Shown here one piece after another: positions 7,838-16,879 of a stretch of 64,000 bases of DNA. This stretch comes from CAVQBL01 sp963710715 (lineage in GTDB: Bacteria; Pseudomonadota; Gammaproteobacteria; DSM-16500). The stretch lies in NCBI GenBank assembly GCA_963710715.1, contig CAVQBL010000014.1, forward strand, positions 248,001 through 312,000. Reading direction: 5' to 3'. Every line of letters begins with the position of its first letter. Position 1 is the stretch's first letter. Under the pieces are notes generated by a model. That model did not search any database and was not told the DNA's origin. It saw only the letters and a list, made by a program, of their open reading frames with translations. The translations under genes were made by a program, and so were the position numbers.

Positions 7838-10291
7838 CTATTTTGGAGTAAGTACAGAACTAAAATCAAAAGAGAACTCATCTACTGTAATAATTTCTTT
7901 ATAAAGTGCGTGATAGTCACTTAAAATACGCACTTCATCTGCGGTTAAGATTTTCTCTTTTAAAGCAATTTGTAAATTGTCTGCATAATCGCCATAAGCA
8001 GGAACTTTACCACCTCGTACTGCGGCTTGAAATTTCTTGACTAAAGGATCCGCTTGAACGGATTTTACCAATGCAGCATCCATTCGACTGGTAGCATCAC
8101 TTGGATTTTTACTCAGATAAAAATATTGTGTTAAACGATCACGAAAAGCTGAAGGCGCCAACATCGGCTGCACGATTTTATGGTATAAGGTGTCGCTAGC
8201 TTTTCGATATGCTGTCCCCCATGGAAAAGCTAGCCAGTATAGTACCTTTCCTAACCAAGGAATCGGAAAATTATTGAGTAAATCATCGCACGCTGTTTGA
8301 ATGCGATGTAAACACATTTCAATACCCCAGCGTACATAGTCAAGATCCTCAACCGGCTGCCCCTGATCAGAATAATATTTCAATACAGTGGAGGCTAAAT
8401 AGAGTTGACTTAAAATATCGCCCAACCGTGCTGATACATATTCTTTACGTTTCAGAGCGCCGCCCAAAATCAACATAGTAACATCAGAAAATAAGGCTAA
8501 CGCTGAACTCATGCGCGTTAACTGGCGATAGTAGCGTGCAGCCGCACCTGATACCGGTGAAGAAATAAAGTTGCCGCCCGTTAAACCAAACCACACCGTG
8601 CGCACAACATTGGTTATTGCATAATGAATATGTGACAAGAGTATTTTATCAAGCTCGACTAAATTTTCTTCTTTGTCAGCAGCTGCTAATAAATTAATTT
8701 CACGTAATATAAATGGATGACAACGTATCGCCCCTTGGCCATAGATAATAAGATTACGCGTTAAAATATTCGCACCTTCAACGGTAATACTGACTGGAAG
8801 AGAACAATAAGTGATTGCAAGAACATTGCGCGGCCCCGTTTGTACACCGTGCCCAGCATGCACATCCATTGCATGCATGATGACTTCACGTGACATTTCA
8901 GTCATATGGTATTTTGCAATAGCAGATACAATGGCAGGAGAAAGTTTTTGATCGACTGCTCCTGCCGTCATGATACGGCAAGCATTAAGAATATAAGTGA
9001 GTCCAGCAATATTGCCCAATGCTCCTTCAACTCCCTCAAAATTCGCAATCGATGTATTAAATTGCCTACGCATGCGCGCATAAGCGCCAGTCATACGATA
9101 AGCCAGCTTACCAAACGAGGTACTTAATGCGGGCAATGAAATAGAGCGACCAACAGACAATGACTCCATTAGCATTTGCCAACCATGCCCTGCCATCCCT
9201 ACACCACCAATAATCCAATCCATTGGGACAAACACATCTTTACCCGATGTTGGACCATTCATAAATGCTAAGCCCATAGGTAAATGACGATCCCCAATTT
9301 TTACGCCTGGATGCGATGTCGGAACCAAACATAAAGTGATACCAATATCTTCTTCTTTTCCTAATAAGTGTTCAGGATCATACAAACGAAATGCTATGCC
9401 TAAAACCGTCGCAATTGGTGCTAAGGTGATATAACGTTTATTCCACGTTAGCCTGAACCCCAATACTTCTTTCCCCTCAAATTTCCCGCGACATACAATC
9501 CCACTATCAGAAATGGCAGCGGCATCACTACCCGCCTCAGGACCTGTTAAAGCAAAACAAGGAATTTCTTCTCCCCTTGCAAGTCGTGGTAAATAATAAT
9601 TTTTTTGTTCTTCAGTCCCATACCGCAATAATAATTCACCAGGCCCCAATGAATTGGGCACCATAGAATTAACGGCAGCACTTCCACAGCGGCTGGCGAT
9701 TTTGACAACCACGGTGGAATGCGCAATCGCGGAGAAACCAAGACCATCGTAGTTTTTCGGAATGATCATGCCGAAAAACTTTTCTTTTTTAAAATAATTC
9801 CAAACTTCTTTAGGAATATCATGAGCATCATGGAAAACTTGCCAATCATTCAGCATTGAACAAACCGTTTCAACTTGGTTGTCGACAAAGTCTTGTTCTT
9901 CTTTGCTCAAGGTTGGTTTAGGATAAGCCAATAGCTTTTTCCAATCTGGATTACCGCTGAATAAATCTTTTTCCCACCAAACATCACCTGCCTCGATTGC
10001 TTCTTGTTCAGTTTTGCTAATGGATGGCATGTGCTTTTGAAAGGCATTGGCAAAAGGCTTAGTGAAATAATTTATGCGTGCCTCTTTAAAGTAAGTAAAT
10101 GAGAAAACGGCAATAAAGAGAATCCAAAAAAGTAGCAAAACGAGAAAATAGACATTTCCGAATAAGGTAACGAGTAACAAGGTAATGCCAGCGACAGAGA
10201 ACCCAACAATTGTTCCCGCATTGAAATAAAACACGCCACCAATAACAATAAGCAAAACAACGATGCTTAAAATAGCCATTACCTGCTCCAT
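7838..10291 (-). CDS. fadE: Acyl-CoA dehydrogenase, long FadE type (first copy)
   Basis: An ~817-residue FAD-dependent acyl-CoA dehydrogenase that introduces the first double bond in beta-oxidation. Two hydrophobic segments occupy the first ~85 residues, as in E. coli FadE, so it is probably membrane-attached. The dehydrogenase core carries FALTGPEAGSDAAA and GFRLTWNKRYITLAP. The frame extends upstream to 10369, but family members begin close to the first membrane segment. ATG 10291 is preferred; ATG 10279 with GGAG just upstream is equally possible. The gene heads a cluster with fadI and fadJ. A second, diverged fadE lies at 13024-15450. Confidence 0.9.
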   Translation of the reverse strand: MEQVMAILSIVVLLIVIGGVFYFNAGTIVGFSVAGITLLLVTLFGNVYFLVLLLFWILFIAVFSFTYFKEARINYFTKPFANAFQKHMPSISKTEQEAIEAGDVWWEKDLFSGNPDWKKLLAYPKPTLSKEEQDFVDNQVETVCSMLNDWQVFHDAHDIPKEVWNYFKKEKFFGMIIPKNYDGLGFSAIAHSTVVVKIASRCGSAAVNSMVPNSLGPGELLLRYGTEEQKNYYLPRLARGEEIPCFALTGPEAGSDAAAISDSGIVCRGKFEGKEVLGFRLTWNKRYITLAPIATVLGIAFRLYDPEHLLGKEEDIGITLCLVPTSHPGVKIGDRHLPMGLAFMNGPTSGKDVFVPMDWIIGGVGMAGHGWQMLMESLSVGRSISLPALSTSFGKLAYRMTGAYARMRRQFNTSIANFEGVEGALGNIAGLTYILNACRIMTAGAVDQKLSPAIVSAIAKYHMTEMSREVIMHAMDVHAGHGVQTGPRNVLAITYCSLPVSITVEGANILTRNLIIYGQGAIRCHPFILREINLLAAADKEENLVELDKILLSHIHYAITNVVRTVWFGLTGGNFISSPVSGAAARYYRQLTRMSSALALFSDVTMLILGGALKRKEYVSARLGDILSQLYLASTVLKYYSDQGQPVEDLDYVRWGIEMCLHRIQTACDDLLNNFPIPWLGKVLYWLAFPWGTAYRKASDTLYHKIVQPMLAPSAFRDRLTQYFYLSKNPSDATSRMDAALVKSVQADPLVKKFQAAVRGGKVPAYGDYADNLQIALKEKILTADEVRILSDYHALYKEIITVDEFSFDFSSVLTPK

Positions 10292-10903
10292 GGTAGTTTT
10301 TGATTTCCTAGTGATTAAGTATATCAGAATGGGGTAGGCTTTGTCCTTCTCGTCATCGCGATGAGTCACCTACCTCCCATATCATTCCCCACATCTCCTG
10401 ATGCCACACGTACGAGCGCTGAAGTTAGATCGAAGCCCCGTCATTGCGAGCCCGCGCGCACTTTTTTGCGCGGGCGTGGCAATCCAGGGAGCACAAAAAC
10501 GTTCCCCTGGATTGCTTCGCATGAAAAGCACATGCTCGCAATGACGGGGCTTCGATCTAACTTCAGCGCCCACCGCACGTGTGGCATAGTCAGGAGAAAT
10601 TTTGAGATGTGGGGAATGATATGCTACCTCCTTGACCCACAACACACTTTCAGACTTACCCACAGTTTCTGTGGATAACTCTGTTATTAAGCTATAGAAA
10701 AGTAACTCTAATCGTAGAGTACCAAGCCACGAAGCAAAAGTTCAGTAAATGGACACATGAAAATATATGAATTTTTTCAATGAGTTAAAAATTACTAGTT
10801 TAGTCGAGTGCTAATGCTGATGAATTTTATGCATAAATAACGCTATATTTTACTGCTGTGTACAAGTTTGCTGTCAAAACACCGATTTCCACATCAAAAT
10901 ATG
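10292..10903. other. 612 bp intergenic region upstream of fadE
   Basis: The gap contains the 246 bp MITE at 10378-10623 and no gene. To its right are a perfect inverted repeat CCACAGtttCTGTGG at 10660-10674 and one consensus DnaA box (TGTGGATAA, 10670-10678). The rest (10680-10903) is AT-rich without visible structure; the fadE promoter probably lies somewhere here. Confidence 0.7.
10378..10623 (+). mobile_element. Palindromic MITE, family 1, copy A
   Basis: A 246 bp element with perfect 20 bp terminal inverted repeats beginning CATATCATTCCCCACATC. It is flanked by a perfect 8 bp direct repeat, CTACCTCC (10370-10377 and 10624-10631), the mark of transposition. Inner arms (GAAGTTAGATCGAAGCCCC and its complement) and a GC-rich central hairpin make almost the whole element one nested palindrome. 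There is no coding capacity. Copies B (29791-30036) and C (44926-45176) are nearly identical. Confidence 0.93.
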
Positions 10904-13024
10904 CTAATTTTCCGACACAGATGTAATCTCTTTACCATAGAACTGCTTCAACGCGAGCAACATGCTGTCAGCAGGAGAATTTTTAGCGAAGTGAGTGCTC
11001 AAATCATTTGTCCATTGCCGAGTTTCAAGATTCACTAAGATAGTCGTCATAGACTTTAAATCTTTTGGATACAGGGCTAATACCCAAGGTCCATAAAAAT
11101 CTGCGTATTGTTTGCTCGAAATAATCATATCAAGCATGCTTTTTTTAGTAACGATATGTGCTGTGGTAGGATCAATACGGAAAAAGTCGATACCAGCAAA
11201 TAAAACTTTTCGTGCTTCCGGGTGAACAGAGCGAACTGCAGTGGGAGAAAAATCACTTTCAATAAAAAAATGCTTTTGTAAGGGTGCCGCATTTAATGAC
11301 TCTGGAATAATAAAGTTTACTAATGATTCTCCACTCCCCTGTTGATGAGGAAGATTTAGCAAACCCAATATTGTCGGTTTAATATCCAAAAGTGAAACTC
11401 GGTTTTGAACGACATGTGCTTGATTCATTGATTTTGTTCCAAATAATCGAAATGCCAGCACTGAACGGTATTGCGTCAACCCCAAGACATCTGTGCCATG
11501 TCCTGCAGACTGATTAACTTTTTCAAAATCAAAGGTAGGTGGATAAAAATAAGGAACAATACCTTTTTTATTGTTTGCGCCTGGGATAAATAGTTTCGGG
11601 TCAGTCACTCTATCGCCAGACAATTCCAACGCTTCACCATGATCAGAAAGTAATACGACAATACTATGATCCAATAAATGATTTTGTTTAAGCATGGATA
11701 AAAACTTACCCACTTGCTTATCTACTCTTTTAAGTGCTGCTTGGTAATGAGTTAGCGCTTTATTGTCTGTTAAGCGATACTCTCCCCAAAAATAGGGAAA
11801 ATGCGGTAAACAAAAGTGCGTAGCAAGAAAAAGTGGCTTAGTATGCGACTCTTCCAAAGTGGGCTGTAAAAATTTTAGAAATGTATTAGGTTGATAAGTA
11901 GTATAAACAGAGCGATTGGCATAACTATGTGGGAATAACCACTTGCCTAGCTTCGTATTAACTAGCAAATTGGAAATCGGAAAATCATTCAGTGTCCCAA
12001 GAAGAAAATCATTGAACCCCATGGGTGGCCCAAGCACTTTATCAAAACCAAAGTTTTTACCAATATTGCTGAAACGCGTTTCATCCGTTGCAAAAATTGT
12101 TTCATACCCTTGTCGCTGTAGAATGGCTGGCAATGTTTCTTGTAAATTTAATCCCTCCTGATCAGCTAGCACAGATCGCATGCCTGTTTCTTTAGGATAT
12201 TGCCCGGTTAAAATACTTACCCATGCAGGAAACGTTCGCGCTAAAGGCGTATAAGCCTCAGCAAACACAGTTGAATTATTTAAAACCTTATCCAGGTGTG
12301 GTGTCTTTCTTGAATATCCAAAATAACTCAAAAAATCGGGGCGCAATGCATCCATACTAATCAAGAAAATATTAGGTTGATCGGGTGTTGCAGCACTATG
12401 GGGTAAAGAAGTCGAAGGCCATAAATTATCGACAGCCACTACCATGCCAACAATAACAATGCCTGAGATTAAAATAAATTTTCGTGCTGCAAGAAAAAAC
12501 AGCCCTACGAGTGCCAACAAAATTGCAGCAAAAATAAGAAGAAGTAATATAATCAGTAAAATTTTTGCTACAGCAAAAGGCACAAAGGTTTTCATTAAAT
12601 CAGAAAATTTTGACAGTGGAAAAAAATATTGATTCATTAATAAAATTGTAATTAACCCAAGTACCCATAAACTAAAACCTAAAACTTGAGTTTGTTTCCA
12701 GGAACAATTTAACGCTATGCTCATTAAACGTGCCATTCCCCACACAAGAGTTGTATAACACAAATGAACAAGTGATTGCGCAAAAATAAAAAATAAAATC
12801 CCAGGAATAACCATCATAGGAATTTTAATATGGAGAGCAACGAGTTTGTAATCGCCGAGATAAAGTTCACTGCCCTGGATGAAAAAACTAATTTCCAGAA
12901 GTATAAAGAGGCCAGTTAAAATCAAAAGGTAAATGAATAATCCGCTTTTAATCACTTGCTTCCCTCCTTCTCCCGGAGCGCTCTTTGCAAGCGGAGAAGG
13001 GTTGTGGATGAGGGTTTTCAGCAT
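10904..13024 (-). CDS. Membrane-anchored sulfatase-like hydrolase (alkaline phosphatase superfamily)
   Basis: A 706-residue protein with about five membrane segments in the first ~205 residues and a large sulfatase-fold domain after that, probably facing the periplasm. Metal and active-site motifs are FLISMDALRPDFLSYFGY (about 215-235), a nucleophile segment TFPAWVSILTGQYP and a second metal site LLSDHGEAL. The architecture resembles LTA-synthase and phosphoethanolamine-transferase families, but the substrate cannot be read. ATG 13024 overlaps the upstream fadE stop (TAATG), suggesting coupling. GTG 12955 with GGAGG upstream is a strong alternative start. Residues 8-23 are encoded by a palindromic repeat, which favours the later start. 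Confidence 0.8.
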   Translation of the reverse strand: MLKTLIHNPSPLAKSAPGEGGKQVIKSGLFIYLLILTGLFILLEISFFIQGSELYLGDYKLVALHIKIPMMVIPGILFFIFAQSLVHLCYTTLVWGMARLMSIALNCSWKQTQVLGFSLWVLGLITILLMNQYFFPLSKFSDLMKTFVPFAVAKILLIILLLLIFAAILLALVGLFFLAARKFILISGIVIVGMVVAVDNLWPSTSLPHSAATPDQPNIFLISMDALRPDFLSYFGYSRKTPHLDKVLNNSTVFAEAYTPLARTFPAWVSILTGQYPKETGMRSVLADQEGLNLQETLPAILQRQGYETIFATDETRFSNIGKNFGFDKVLGPPMGFNDFLLGTLNDFPISNLLVNTKLGKWLFPHSYANRSVYTTYQPNTFLKFLQPTLEESHTKPLFLATHFCLPHFPYFWGEYRLTDNKALTHYQAALKRVDKQVGKFLSMLKQNHLLDHSIVVLLSDHGEALELSGDRVTDPKLFIPGANNKKGIVPYFYPPTFDFEKVNQSAGHGTDVLGLTQYRSVLAFRLFGTKSMNQAHVVQNRVSLLDIKPTILGLLNLPHQQGSGESLVNFIIPESLNAAPLQKHFFIESDFSPTAVRSVHPEARKVLFAGIDFFRIDPTTAHIVTKKSMLDMIISSKQYADFYGPWVLALYPKDLKSMTTILVNLETRQWTNDLSTHFAKNSPADSMLLALKQFYGKEITSVSEN
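12966..13000. repeat. Short palindromic repeat at the 5' end of the sulfatase gene
   Basis: CCTTCTCC at 12966-12973 and GGAGAAGG at 12993-13000 form an inverted repeat around GAGCGCTC. This is the type of small intergenic palindrome often found between genes. Here it is read as part of the annotated N-terminus. Confidence 0.6.
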
Positions 13025-15450
13025 TATCCCCTCGCCAACTCTTGCGTACTAAAATCATCCACCGCAACTACTTCATGACGCGCTTTATCCGCTTGCATGA
13101 GCAAGTCGAACTGTGCTTGGTCGAGAATACCATGATCTAATGCAGACTTTGCTTGCTCCAAAAATGTGTAGCCAGAAACTAATTTGTCATGTATTGCGTT
13201 TTTTAAAATTTTTTCTATCGGCTCTGCCGCAATGACTTTTAACAAAGTATCTTGCACAAGTGCAATTTTGTTATTTTTCACTGGCGACACAAATGCACCT
13301 GCGCATAATCGTTCACGAGACTCTGTTGGCTCTACTAATAATTGCGCGACTTTATGACGTAATTTATCATCGGGTTTGCAAAATGGCTTACCTAAAGGAA
13401 AGATAAATACTCTTAATAAAAACTTGAGCCATCGATTAGGATAATTTTTTAATAACTCATCAAAACTTTGCTGCACTTCGTAAAGACAAGTTAAGCACGC
13501 CCAGCGCACGATAGGCAAATCATCAAAAGGCGTATCTTGATCATAGAAATGTTTCAAAGTTGCAGATAATAAATATAAGTAACTTAAAATATCGCCTAAA
13601 CGAGCTGAAATGCTTTCTTTACGCTTTAACTCACCGCCCAAAGTTATCAATGAAACATCCGCAATCAAAGCAAACCCCGCACTTAAACGTGTAGCTTGTT
13701 GAAAATATCTTTGCATTTTCCCTTTGGGCACTTTGGTAAAGCGACCATTGGTTAAACCTAAAATAATACTACGAACAAAATTACTCATGCTGTAACCGAT
13801 ATGAGCAATAAATGTTTTATCAAATGCTTTTAGCGCTTGGGTTTCATCTTTCTGTTGCGCTGCTTCCAACTCAGGAAAAATATAAGGATGACAACGTATT
13901 GCACCTTGACCAAAAATAATTAAATTCCGAGTTAAAATATTTGCGCCTTCGACCGTAATAGAGATAGGTATAGCTTCATATCCACGGGCTAGATAATTTT
14001 TTGGGCCTAAACAAATCCCCTTTCCTCCATGAATATCCATTGCATCATTAGCAACTTTACGTGCTAATTCAGTCACATGATATTTAGTAATCGCTGATGC
14101 AACCGCCGGCTCCTCACCCAAATCAACTGCGCCTGCTGCTAAGGTACGTGTCGCATCCATAATGTATGTGTAACCCGCAATGCGTGCCAATGCTTCTTCA
14201 ACACCTTCGAAACGACAAATGGGAACATTAAATTGTTTTCGGATGCGTGCATAAGCACCTGCTGCATAAGAGATTATTTTTGCACCACCGATACCGCTAG
14301 CGGGTAAAGAAATTCCTCTGCCAGCAGCAAGAGATTCCATTAGCATACGCCAGCCATGCCCTGCCATCTTGGGACCACCAATAATCCAATCAACAGGAAT
14401 AAAAACATCTTTACCCTGTATAGGACCATTTTGAAAAACGGCGTTTAAAGGAAAATGGCGGCGTCCAATTGTGACACCCGGTGTGTTACGCGGAATCAAT
14501 GCACAAGTAATACCTAAATCTTCTTTTGTTCCTAATAGATTTTCTGGATCATACAATTTAAAAGCTAATCCAATCACTGTTGCGACAGGCGCTAGGGTGA
14601 TATATCGTTTATTGAAATTTAATCGAATACCTAAAACTTTTTTCCCTTCATGCTGTCCCCAACAAACAATACCATGATCAGGCATAGCACTCGCATCAGA
14701 ACCCGCATCCGGTCCGGTTAATGCAAAACAAGGTATCTCTTCGGCACGTGCCAAACGCGGCAAATAATAAGATTTTTGTTCTGGTGTTCCATAACGTAAC
14801 AATAATTCCGCTGGACCGAGTGAATTAGGAACAGAAACAGTCGATGCGACTGTAACACTACGGCCATATATTTTTGTCAACACTTGCGAATGTAAATAAG
14901 CAGAAAATTGTTTTCCACCAAATTCTTTTGGAATCATAAGACCAAAGAAGCCTTGCTCTTTAATAAACTTCCACATTTCAGGCGGCATATCAGCGCGGTT
15001 ATGAGTGATATCCCAATCATCAATCATGCTGCATAATGTTTCTGTGGGACCGTCTATAAACGCTTGCTCTTCTTCAGACAATTGTGGTTTGGGTATTGCA
15101 AGTAACTTATTCCAATTAGGATTACCACGAAATAAATCGCCTTCCCACGTCACCGTTCCCGCTGCCAACGCTTCTCGTTCAGTGCGTGACATGGATGGCA
15201 TTACTTTACGATACAAGTTTAATATGGGTCGAGTAATCAGTTTACGCCGCCACGGTAAAACAAGTAGAGGAACAAATAAGATTAAGGAAATTATCCATAG
15301 AACCGATAAAGTAATCCACGAATAACCTCCTAACGATGACAGAAAAATTAAAAGGATTGCGAAGCTAATCGCCCAAATGACGAGCGCAGCTCGATGATAT
15401 GCAAGAACAGCAAAACAACCCAAAAAAATCAATAGCCAAACGAATCCCAT
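13024..15450 (-). CDS. fadE: Acyl-CoA dehydrogenase, long FadE type (second copy)
   Basis: An 808-residue paralogue of the dehydrogenase at 7838. It begins with a membrane segment containing FAVLAYHRAAL, which matches the E. coli FadE N-terminus closely. The core has FALTGPDAGSDASA and the NFNKRYITLAP segment. GGAG lies 11 bases before ATG 15450. It is followed with one-base overlap by the sulfatase-like gene and preceded by the DUF1189 gene at 8 bp distance, so the three form a likely operon. Two fadE genes in one locus suggest division of labour by chain length; this is inference. Confidence 0.9.
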   Translation of the reverse strand: MGFVWLLIFLGCFAVLAYHRAALVIWAISFAILLIFLSSLGGYSWITLSVLWIISLILFVPLLVLPWRRKLITRPILNLYRKVMPSMSRTEREALAAGTVTWEGDLFRGNPNWNKLLAIPKPQLSEEEQAFIDGPTETLCSMIDDWDITHNRADMPPEMWKFIKEQGFFGLMIPKEFGGKQFSAYLHSQVLTKIYGRSVTVASTVSVPNSLGPAELLLRYGTPEQKSYYLPRLARAEEIPCFALTGPDAGSDASAMPDHGIVCWGQHEGKKVLGIRLNFNKRYITLAPVATVIGLAFKLYDPENLLGTKEDLGITCALIPRNTPGVTIGRRHFPLNAVFQNGPIQGKDVFIPVDWIIGGPKMAGHGWRMLMESLAAGRGISLPASGIGGAKIISYAAGAYARIRKQFNVPICRFEGVEEALARIAGYTYIMDATRTLAAGAVDLGEEPAVASAITKYHVTELARKVANDAMDIHGGKGICLGPKNYLARGYEAIPISITVEGANILTRNLIIFGQGAIRCHPYIFPELEAAQQKDETQALKAFDKTFIAHIGYSMSNFVRSIILGLTNGRFTKVPKGKMQRYFQQATRLSAGFALIADVSLITLGGELKRKESISARLGDILSYLYLLSATLKHFYDQDTPFDDLPIVRWACLTCLYEVQQSFDELLKNYPNRWLKFLLRVFIFPLGKPFCKPDDKLRHKVAQLLVEPTESRERLCAGAFVSPVKNNKIALVQDTLLKVIAAEPIEKILKNAIHDKLVSGYTFLEQAKSALDHGILDQAQFDLLMQADKARHEVVAVDDFSTQELARG

Positions 15451-15457
15451 TTCTTGT

Positions 15458-16225
15458 TTACTCCGTGCGTTTGTTCGCCCTTATGGCATAAAACAAATAT
15501 CCTACCGATAATAGAAAATAAAATAACATTTGATAAGAAGACCATGGAACAAATAAATCTAAAATCATTCCAATGATGAGCGTAGGAGTCAATGCAACCA
15601 TCATCAGTTTAAAAATTTGACCGTAAGTCAAAGAAATTTTTGAAGACAGAGCAAATAGTTTTCCAATCAAAGAATAAACCGCTCCTTGCACTACTCGATA
15701 AATCAGCCCCGTTAACATGTAAAATGGAAATAAAATCAACCACGCCCATTTTACAAATGTTTCCAGTTTCCCCTGAATTGTAGTTGGCTGTATAGTAAAA
15801 TTATACGAAGGTGGAATAGGATGAGCTTCGACGCCATTATTTCTAACATTCATGAGTGTGTCTTTTGTTAATAAGAAAAAAATAGGATTTTTCTCATCTA
15901 TGGCAGTGTATTTTCCACTGGTATCAATAATTGCAAATACTTTTCCATCTGGATCTTTAATATAATAAGGTTTATTTGCTGGTGTTTTCACTTGGCCATC
16001 TTTTAAAGTGATCGCTGGAATTTGTGGCACAATAACATTGGAAAAACTTTCAAATCCCTTGTTAATTTGGGGCTGCAGAACAATCCCTTTGACCGCCCAA
16101 CAAATAAGCAATACCAACAATAAATAAAGAATAACACCCATTCCCCAGTTTTTTGCAACATCGCGATATAATTCTCTAGAATAAAACGACATGTAAAGAG
16201 CTTGCAGATAGTTGTATTGCTTCAT
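15458..16225 (-). CDS. DUF1189-like membrane protein
   Basis: A 255-residue protein with membrane segments near residues 30-50 and in the C-terminal half (about 165-190, 210-250), separated by a soluble region of ~110 residues, probably periplasmic. I place it in the DUF1189 family from overall pattern, with moderate confidence; no biochemical function is known. ATG 16225 is chosen because GGAG lies 9 bases upstream; the frame extends 8 codons further. It lies 8 bp upstream of the second fadE. Confidence 0.65.
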   Translation of the reverse strand: MKQYNYLQALYMSFYSRELYRDVAKNWGMGVILYLLLVLLICWAVKGIVLQPQINKGFESFSNVIVPQIPAITLKDGQVKTPANKPYYIKDPDGKVFAIIDTSGKYTAIDEKNPIFFLLTKDTLMNVRNNGVEAHPIPPSYNFTIQPTTIQGKLETFVKWAWLILFPFYMLTGLIYRVVQGAVYSLIGKLFALSSKISLTYGQIFKLMMVALTPTLIIGMILDLFVPWSSYQMLFYFLLSVGYLFYAIRANKRTE

Positions 16226-16255
16226 TTTATATTCTCCGTTCAGTGTCATAGCGAA

Positions 16256-16315
16256 CCCGCGCCTTTTGCGACATCGCTCGTCATTGCGAACTTCACGCCT
16301 TTTGCGAGGTAAAGA
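16256..16315. repeat. Degenerate REP-like fragment between hpt and the DUF1189 gene
   Basis: The segment carries CGTCATTGCGAACTTCACGC and a preceding shorter match (GCGAACCCGCGCC), both related to the family-1 core. It is much diverged and has no intact ends. Confidence 0.5.
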
Positions 16316-16318
16316 CGG

Positions 16319-16879
16319 TTACTCATGCTCCTTCGCAACCGCATAAATCCCTGGCACATTGCGTAAGTATTCATTGTAATCCAACCCAAAACCAAATAAA
16401 TATCTATTTTCTGTGTTCACTCCAGTAAAATTCGGTTCAAAATTAACGCCTTCTTCTCGCTGACGTAATTTATTAACCATGACTGCAGAATAAACTGCTT
16501 TAGCGCCGCCTTGCTTACAATAATCAATGATTGCAGATAGTGTGAGCCCACCATCCATAATATCATCAATTACTAAAACCGTACGATCTTTCAAAGATTG
16601 ACGCGGTTCAACTAACCAATGCAGGTCACCGCCTCGAGTCGTGCTGCGATAACGTGTAACATGGATGTAATCAACTTCAAGTGGAAAATGTAATCGTGTC
16701 AGTAAATGGCCTGTTGGAATAAGCGCGCCAATCATGACACACAAAATAAGAGGATTGGCATTTTTCAATTCTGCAGTAATTGCAGTTGCCATTTTATCTA
16801 AGGCTCGCTCAACTTCTCGAGAATCATAAAGACAATCTGCGCTATCTAATATTGTTTGGATTTTATTTATGGTTTGCAT
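16319..16879 (-). CDS. hpt: Hypoxanthine(-guanine) phosphoribosyltransferase
   Basis: A 186-residue purine-salvage enzyme that transfers phosphoribose from PRPP to hypoxanthine or guanine. The PRPP-binding loop VLVIDDIMDGGLTL lies near residue 100 with both acidic residues present, and the flexible-loop region RYRSTTRGGD precedes it. ATG 16879 is chosen for AGGAAAG six bases upstream. This start overlaps the end of nagZ by 17 bases, so translation is likely coupled. Base specificity cannot be decided from sequence. Confidence 0.85.
   Translation of the reverse strand: MQTINKIQTILDSADCLYDSREVERALDKMATAITAELKNANPLILCVMIGALIPTGHLLTRLHFPLEVDYIHVTRYRSTTRGGDLHWLVEPRQSLKDRTVLVIDDIMDGGLTLSAIIDYCKQGGAKAVYSAVMVNKLRQREEGVNFEPNFTGVNTENRYLFGFGLDYNEYLRNVPGIYAVAKEHE

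Noticed and set aside
10361..10678. Overlapping frames on both strands with recurring peptide SKPRHCE, also near 29800-30060 and 44890-45177
   Set aside because: They are translations of the palindromic MITE copies. The same peptide recurs only because the element recurs, and there is no ribosome-binding site or conserved domain.
10660..10678. DnaA box with an overlapping inverted repeat as a replication origin
   Set aside because: Only one consensus box is present, with no cluster, no AT-rich unwinding repeats and no dnaA/dnaN/gidA nearby.
10847..10877. Minus-strand promoter TTGACA/TAAAAT for fadE
   Set aside because: The spacer is 19 bp and it lies over 550 bases from the fadE start with a MITE between them, so it was not listed as a feature.
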